Source: Sporodiniella umbellata | Lineage: Eukaryota; Mucoromycota; Mucoromycetes; Mucorales; Rhizopodaceae | Assembly: GCA_025677835.1 (NCBI GenBank) | Contig: JAIXMR010000032.1 | Coordinates: 35,001 to 99,000 of the forward strand | Direction of reading: 5' to 3' | DNA length: 64,000 bases | Shown: one piece after another, positions 59,641 through 64,000 of the stretch | How the letters are laid out: each line of letters opens with the position of its first letter | Numbering within the stretch: the stretch's first letter is position 1 | The notes under the pieces: model-generated | The model's database searches: none | Told to the model about the DNA's origin: nothing | Seen by the model: only the letters and a program-made list of their open reading frames with translations | Position numbers and translations under genes: made by a program

Positions 59641-60106
59641 CTCGCTTACAAAAGAGTTGTATAGTGAAAGAAAAATAAAAAGAGGGGGAGGGGAGAAAAA
59701 CAAAAACAAAAGCTCAGGTTTTTCTTTTGGCTTATTTTAAATCACCCAAAACGTTACACACACCAGTGAGTAAAACTGTTCATATTTTTTTTTTTTTTGC
59801 TTGGTCCTTATTGGAGGAAATAAATTCCAAGATGAGATTTTGTTTCTTTTGAGGTGAGTCTTTTCATGTGTTGCCTAAAAATAAACATTGAAAAATAATA
59901 ATCGTTTTTCTAAACAATCGTCACACAGTAGAGTCACAACCACCACACCCGACGCGTTTACAGACACTTTGTATGACAATCCAAGCACGGTTTGTATGAC
60001 ATCAGTGCTTGAGCCAAAAAGAAAAGTGTTCGGAAAATTAGGAGTATTTTTATTCTTGAGAGTAAGAGTATGGCTGTAGAAACGCTCTTCTTTTTGATAA
60101 ATAACG
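59641..60106. promoter_or_regulatory. divergent promoter between bHLH and LRR genes
   Basis: 466 bp, no supported gene. A coding-like frame at 59915-60060 (SHSRVTTTTPDAFTDTLYDN...) ends at a GTAAG motif (60061) and could be an upstream exon of the LRR gene, but phase does not fit the downstream acceptors I tried. Confidence 0.45.
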
Positions 60107-61996
60107 ATGTGGAAGCGACCCGAAGCGATTCAATTAATTACCGTAGATTTATCAGATATTCCAAAGTAAGCAAAGAAGACTGTCTCTTTGTAACTAAAAA
60201 GAAAAACAAGGTTACCCAACGACCTTTATCTACCCAAAGACGCACTGTGTAAAGATCAGTTGGTTCCCGTGCATCAATTGATTCTGCGCCGAAACAGCTT
60301 GAATGATTTAGATCCTTATATGCTGGCTATGGATAAGATCAAGACGCATCTGATGCATCTGTCACTCCGAGAGAATCAGTTCACGCTTTTCCCCAGCCAA
60401 CTCGCTTTGTTACCTCAGCTCACCAGTCTTTCGCTTGCCGAGAACCGTATCGACTGTATTCCTCCCGGTATCTTTCCATCTCTGAACAGCCTCCAATGGC
60501 TCAACTTGACCAAGAACGCGTTACGGTCGCTTCCGCTAGACCTCGTCCAGTGCACTAAGCTGCGTGGGTTAGATGTGAGCCATAACCAGCTGGCGATATT
60601 TCCAGAGGCGGTCTTTTTTCTACCCTATCTCAAGGCGCTCTTGTTGGACGGGAACTGTTTACGCACTGTGCCTTCACCATCGCACTTTCCAGCGGGCCTC
60701 GAAGTGCTTTCGTTAGCAGGCAATCGACTGACTTTGATTCCGTCTTGTCTGGTCTATCATCCACCACCCGCACTGGCTCATTTGAACCTGTCCGGCACTG
60801 AAATGGGCCATCTCCCAGAGGATTTCCTCTTGACAGGTTACGAGCAGCTGAGCAGTCTTGATCTGCATTCGTGCGCACTCCAGAGCTGTCCTGTCTGGTT
60901 CTTGCAACGTCTCAGCACAAAGAAGGCGTTGAGGCGAATCAATCTGGCCCTGAATGCCATCGAGCACTTGCCGGAAGAGGTGGGTGCCTTGACTGGGTTA
61001 CAGTGGCTGAACCTAAACGGCAACCGGTTAAGTATGTTGCCAGCGTCGATGGCACGTCTGACCGGACTGGTCAAGTTGGGTTTGGCACAGAACCGACTGG
61101 AGACCCTGCCGCCCTTGTTGTTTCTGCATATGCAGCGGTTAGAGAAACTGGATGTCCGCCGGAACCGGCTAAAGTACTGGCCACCGTCGTTTCTCACCTT
61201 GATCCAGAGACCGGCCCGCGCCTCGATCGAGCTCGCAGTGGCCCACCAGGTGTTTTCGTCCTTTTTGGATCCACCGGTCGTATGTGATCTACACCAAACA
61301 GGCGCCCTGTACGAACAAATTCAGTGTCATCAGTGCTGTCCGTTTGGTGGACGTCTGGAAGATCTCTTTCAGGCTGGGAACGTACGGCTTCAGTACGTGT
61401 CTGGCTTGATTGTCTGTCTGGATCAGGCCTACCAGGTGTTTTCGCAGGCTGCGGTCACAGCCTGTCTGGACCGAGTGGCTGCAGGTAACCACAGCCTATC
61501 GACCGGATCGCTTACTACCGCCTTGGCCCAAGATCTAGTCAAACAACACATCTTCTTGGGCTGTCATACCCCCATGTTTTCCAAGCAACGCTTTGACGAC
61601 GCTATACCTCCCGAACCTGCACAGCCCGAACCGGTCCATTGGTCCGCCTGGCATCAACCCCGGACCTTGTACCAAACGGCGTTGATAGCCTGTCTAAACC
61701 GGACTTTACCCTCACGCTTGAGTCGCCAGACGCCCTGTCCAGATCAGGTTCAAAACGCCATCAGACAGGCTTTGGTCAAACTACCCTCCATCCTGACCGA
61801 GCCCAAAGCAGAACAATGTGATCGCTGTCTGTCTTGGTACACAGACTCTCTTTTTTATGTAGGCCATACGGTTCTTTTACCTCAGAACGCATTACAGATC
61901 CCCATTCGCTACCATCTCTGCTCTCTCGCCTGTGCTTTGGATACCTTGGTCGATCTCTATTTAAAATCTAAAGCCTGGCAGCTGAAACACACCTAA
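60107..61996 (+). CDS. leucine-rich-repeat protein with C-terminal Cys/His domain, 614 aa
   Basis: Two exons, 60107-60165 and 60211-61996 (45-bp intron), starting MWKRPEAIQLITVDLSDIP. Residues about 45-340 form roughly 12 LRRs of the SDS22/Ras-suppressor type (LxxLxLxxNxLxxLPxxL; for example LTSLSLAENRIDCIPPGIF, LQWLNLNGNRLSMLPASMA, LEKLDVRRNRLKYWPPSFL). The C-terminal 270 residues are non-repetitive with paired cysteines: CHQCC near 355, CDRC, then YHLCSLAC near the end, a possible zinc-binding unit (C-x2-C ... H-x-C-x3-C). GC content (about 50-57% in sampled lines) is clearly above neighbouring genes. LRR proteins of this sort act as scaffolds in signalling or E3 complexes; the function here is unknown. 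Confidence 0.8.
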
Positions 61997-62133
61997 TAGC
62001 AATCTTCTTTTTTTTTTTTTAACATGTCGTGTAACTCTGCTGCTTGTTCCTTAAAAGAAAAAGGCGGGAAAAAAAAAAAAATACTAAAGGAAAGAATAGT
62101 AAAGAGGGTTTATTTGGTATCACTTTAAGGAAT

Positions 62134-62137
<4 letters not shown>

Positions 62138-62170
<33 letters not shown>

Positions 62171-62180
62171 GTGCTAAACC
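62138..62180. repeat. poly-T plus GGTGCTAAACC motif, left copy
   Basis: CCC-T32-GGTGCTAAACC. It closely resembles CCC-T25-GGCGCTAAAGCC at 63860-63899; the motif after the T tract is itself a small inverted repeat (GGT...ACC / GGC...GCC). Confidence 0.6.
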
Positions 62181-62224
62181 TTTTTTTGATACTTCTTAAC
62201 GTTTACTTCTTTTACAATTTATCT

Positions 62225-62320
62225 ACAGTAAGAATGGTAAATTTTGTCCCTTTGAGAAAATTCAATGTCCGTGACAAATATCACTTTCCAAAAAATGAAT
62301 GGCACCAAGTCAAAAATGAA
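62225..62320 (+). repeat. left arm of ~100-bp inverted repeat
   Basis: ACAGTAAGAATGGTAAATTT... matches the reverse complement of 63226-63330 with roughly 85-90% identity by eye and one 8-9 bp insertion in the right arm. The best-conserved cores are GGTAAATTTTGTCCCTTTGA and CACTTTCCAAAAAATGAATG. Confidence 0.85.
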
Positions 62321-62435
62321 TATTTTATTTACAAAAAAAAAAAAATTTTTTTCGATAAAGTGAGCGATTGGTTGGGATCAGATAAAAATTGACATACTGT
62401 AAACAGCACGGGTGTATTAACCATGCTCACATTGA

Positions 62436-62928
62436 TTAAGTCGCCGCGAAAAAAAAACAAAAAGCATTTATTGCCCAAAACTTAGATTTGCATTGTATCA
62501 AAAATGAATTGTCAATAGCACTGAACTCCCCATGCTTAGAGATTGTTAAAACTATAGATAAGGCTCTGGAATTTTCATAAATCGGTGAAGGATGTTCAAT
62601 AGCTTCTAGCATTGCATTTTGGTCAACTTCCTCTTGGATAGTAATAAGTATTGGAATGAATTTTTCGTTACTTGTATTTTGCGAGATGTACAAGGTAGAT
62701 ACACTTTTAGTATTAGTCCATTCAGTCTGAGCCACAGCATAGCTGTTGAGAGGTACATCTACATCTATAAATGGCTTAAACATTAGACAAATACAAACAA
62801 GCAACAAAAAGCTATCAATAGAATACCAGCGGTCGATCAAGCTCATTACTTTTGGATCGCTCAATACTATTTTTCTCAAGAGATCAACTCCAAGTTTCCA
62901 CTTGAAAGGTAGATTGGAACCTTCTCAG
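62436..62928 (-). pseudogene. 5'-truncated member of an expanded family with PD-(D/E)XK/Rpn-like flavour
   Basis: A minus-strand open frame: LPFKWKLGVDLLRKIVLSDP, SLIDRWYSIDSFLLLVCICL, then FIPILITIQEEVDQNAMLEA and ALSIVLTISKHGEFSA, to a stop at 62436. It opens right after an in-frame stop at about 62929, so the 5' end is lost or lies in an undetected exon. The 'PILI-IQ--VD---ML-AI--....-I-LTIS' core resembles, loosely, the Q-containing strand-helix of PD-(D/E)XK/Rpn-type nuclease domains. From memory, similar proteins are multicopy in Mucorales. The last residues run into a poly-A/T-encoded tail. It sits between the arms of the 62225/63330 inverted repeat. Confidence 0.5.
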
Positions 62929-63225
62929 TCTTTGATCATAGCTACACGGGCTTTCCAAGTAACTTGGTTTTATTCTCAATCAAAAGATTAACTTACAATG
63001 TTGCCTAGACATATACTGTCAAGTGAAGTGGAAAGAGATTAATGTTTTTTTTTTGTTTTTTCAAAACCTGCTTTAGAATATGAATACTTTACATTTAATC
63101 ATAAGCAACTTTTGGTGAAATCAAAACATCCATATCGTTTTTAGGTTGATTTGATTTAACTTGTTGTGACATTTCTTTTACTTCAAAAGGCCAGCGTTTT
63201 TTTTTTTTTTTAGACATAACGGGAC

Positions 63226-63330
63226 ATTCATTTTCGGCTTGGTGCCATTCATTTTTTGGAAAGTGACATTTCTTTTTTTGTTACGGGCATTAAATTTTTT
63301 CAAAGGGACAAAATTTACCGTTTTTACTGT
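63226..63330 (-). repeat. right arm of ~100-bp inverted repeat
   Basis: Partner of 62225-62320; spacer about 905 bp. Confidence 0.85.
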
Positions 63331-63681
63331 AATTAAAAATTGAATGGCCTCTGCTTGATACATCAGCTGATTTAAAACCAATCCCTTTCTTTTTTGACAA
63401 GTGGGTTTAGTAAACGTACTGCTTTTCAAAATCCTTTTTTTGTTCTATCGAAAAGCGTGCAATTCATTTCCCGGCCAATGGGATTTTTCTCTGGCTTTCC
63501 CTCTCTTCTCTTTTTTAATGGCAAGGGCTTTTGGCGTTGTGTTTTTGTTGCTTGAGTTTTCTGTGGATGAATTACTAAACAAGCACAAGCGAAATAAAAA
63601 ACTTGTTTATTAACTCTTTAGTTACTTTTTTTTTCCATCCGCGGAATATCAGCGTTCTAAGCGATCTGTTCTTGTGTAAGG

Positions 63682-63715
63682 AAAGGTGTAGGCATTTTCA
63701 AACGCCTACACCTTT
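63682..63715. other. 12-bp perfect hairpin followed by T-rich sequence
   Basis: AAAGGTGTAGGC (63682-63693) and GCCTACACCTTT (63704-63715) are exact reverse complements around a 10-nt loop; TATTTT follows. No gene adjoins it. It may be part of an inverted-repeat element or a structured RNA. Confidence 0.75.
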
Positions 63716-63859
63716 TATTTTGGTTCTTCCCCAGTGGTAATCGTGGATTGAACCGAAATCCTTTGGTTTACGTACCTTATCTCAGCCGAATTAACCTTTG
63801 CGGATCTTCCCCACACAAGTAAAAGAATGCTTATTTTCAATAAACAAAGACAGAGACAA

Positions 63860-63899
63860 CCCTTTTTTTTTTTTTTTTTTTTTTTTTGGCGCTAAAGCC
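63860..63899. repeat. poly-T plus GGCGCTAAAGCC motif, right copy
   Basis: CCC-T25-GGCGCTAAAGCC, the counterpart of 62138-62180 in the same orientation, about 1.7 kb away. Confidence 0.6.
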
Positions 63900-64000
63900 T
63901 AAAGAAAAAGAAAAAAACAATGGAAGCATTCCACTTACTTTTTCGTTTTAATATCTTTGTACACTGAAACCTAATGCACCTTTTTTTATAGTTTTGTGTT

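Larger units (their letters stand above)
61997..62435. other. start of terminal accessory patch
   Basis: 3' flank of the LRR gene, a T32 tract (62138-62169) followed by GGTGCTAAACC, the left arm of an inverted repeat (62225-62320), and an A13T7 run at 62333-62352. A short open frame over the repeat arm (VNFVPLRKFNVRDKYHFPKN) has no known domain. Confidence 0.55.
62941..64000. other. terminal accessory DNA, no gene seen
   Basis: Contains the right arm of the inverted repeat, the hairpin at 63682-63715 and the second poly-T motif. Open frames at 63178-63429 (-) and 63401-63613 (+) are not supported as genes. Confidence 0.55.

Noticed and set aside
59888..60079. Coding-like frame ahead of the LRR gene as its first exon
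   Set aside because: The donor at 60061 leaves phase 0, which fits no downstream acceptor in the LRR frame. An ATG at 60107 gives an in-frame start (MWKRPEAIQLITVDLSD).
63740..63775. tRNA-like B-box (GGTTCAATCC on the minus strand)
   Set aside because: No T-stem pairing, no anticodon arm and no A box at the right distance.
1..64000. CRISPR arrays, bacterial operons, rRNA genes
   Set aside because: None seen; the tandem repeat at 9100-9575 is coding and has no spacers.

Overview
The window is nuclear DNA of a filamentous fungus, most likely an early-diverging one of the Mucorales type. Coding exons have moderate GC. Introns are very short (mostly 45-90 bp, GT..AG). Intergenic DNA is extremely AT-rich and full of long poly-A/poly-T tracts. 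Several decayed genes resemble protein families I associate with Mucorales genomes. That placement is inference, since no marker gene names the genus. I rebuilt exon structures by hand from splice signals, reading-frame phase and family conservation; every multi-exon model given as complete closes in frame.

Layout. 1-3160: 5'-terminal part of a fungal SAM methyltransferase gene (-), a coiled-coil protein (+) and a TMEM242-like mitochondrial protein (-). 3161-8341: gene-free AT-rich DNA. 8342-11002: an 886-residue single-exon protein (-) with a retroelement-gag-like N-terminus, TRSK repeats and an FG-rich tail. 13866-14630: an ATF/CREB-type bZIP factor (+). 15430-16208: a low-complexity protein of unknown role (-). 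16209-24806: an accessory island of decayed mobile or expanded-family genes: a Tc1-like transposase remnant, a disrupted hypothetical family member, and two units of a serine-recombinase-like family, one followed by an inverted copy of its own 5' end.

24892-37698 is a dense housekeeping block: a DHX34-type DEAH helicase (23 exons, -), ribosomal proteins uL16/RPL10 (+) and eL15/RPL15 (-), a coiled-coil protein with repeated SRPxSxYD motifs (+), a secreted cysteine-rich anchored protein (-) and an enoyl-CoA delta-isomerase-like protein (-). 37699-42162 is mostly empty. 42163-53162 holds a SERCA calcium pump (+), a PAQR membrane receptor (-), an RBM5/RBM10-like G-patch protein (+), an SLC35C2-like transporter (+) and Rrp15 (+). 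54691-61996 holds a multispanning membrane protein (+), a PP2A B56 subunit (+), a bHLH factor (-) and a GC-rich leucine-rich-repeat protein (+). 61997-64000 is a second small accessory patch with an inverted-repeat-flanked decayed gene, paired poly-T motifs and a strong hairpin.

The most unusual parts are the recombinase-like family with its 98%-identical inverted repeat (21.5-24.8 kb), the gag-like/FG fusion protein, the inverted-repeat patch at 62.2-63.3 kb, and a recurrent T(n)A(n) tract-junction motif through the non-coding DNA.
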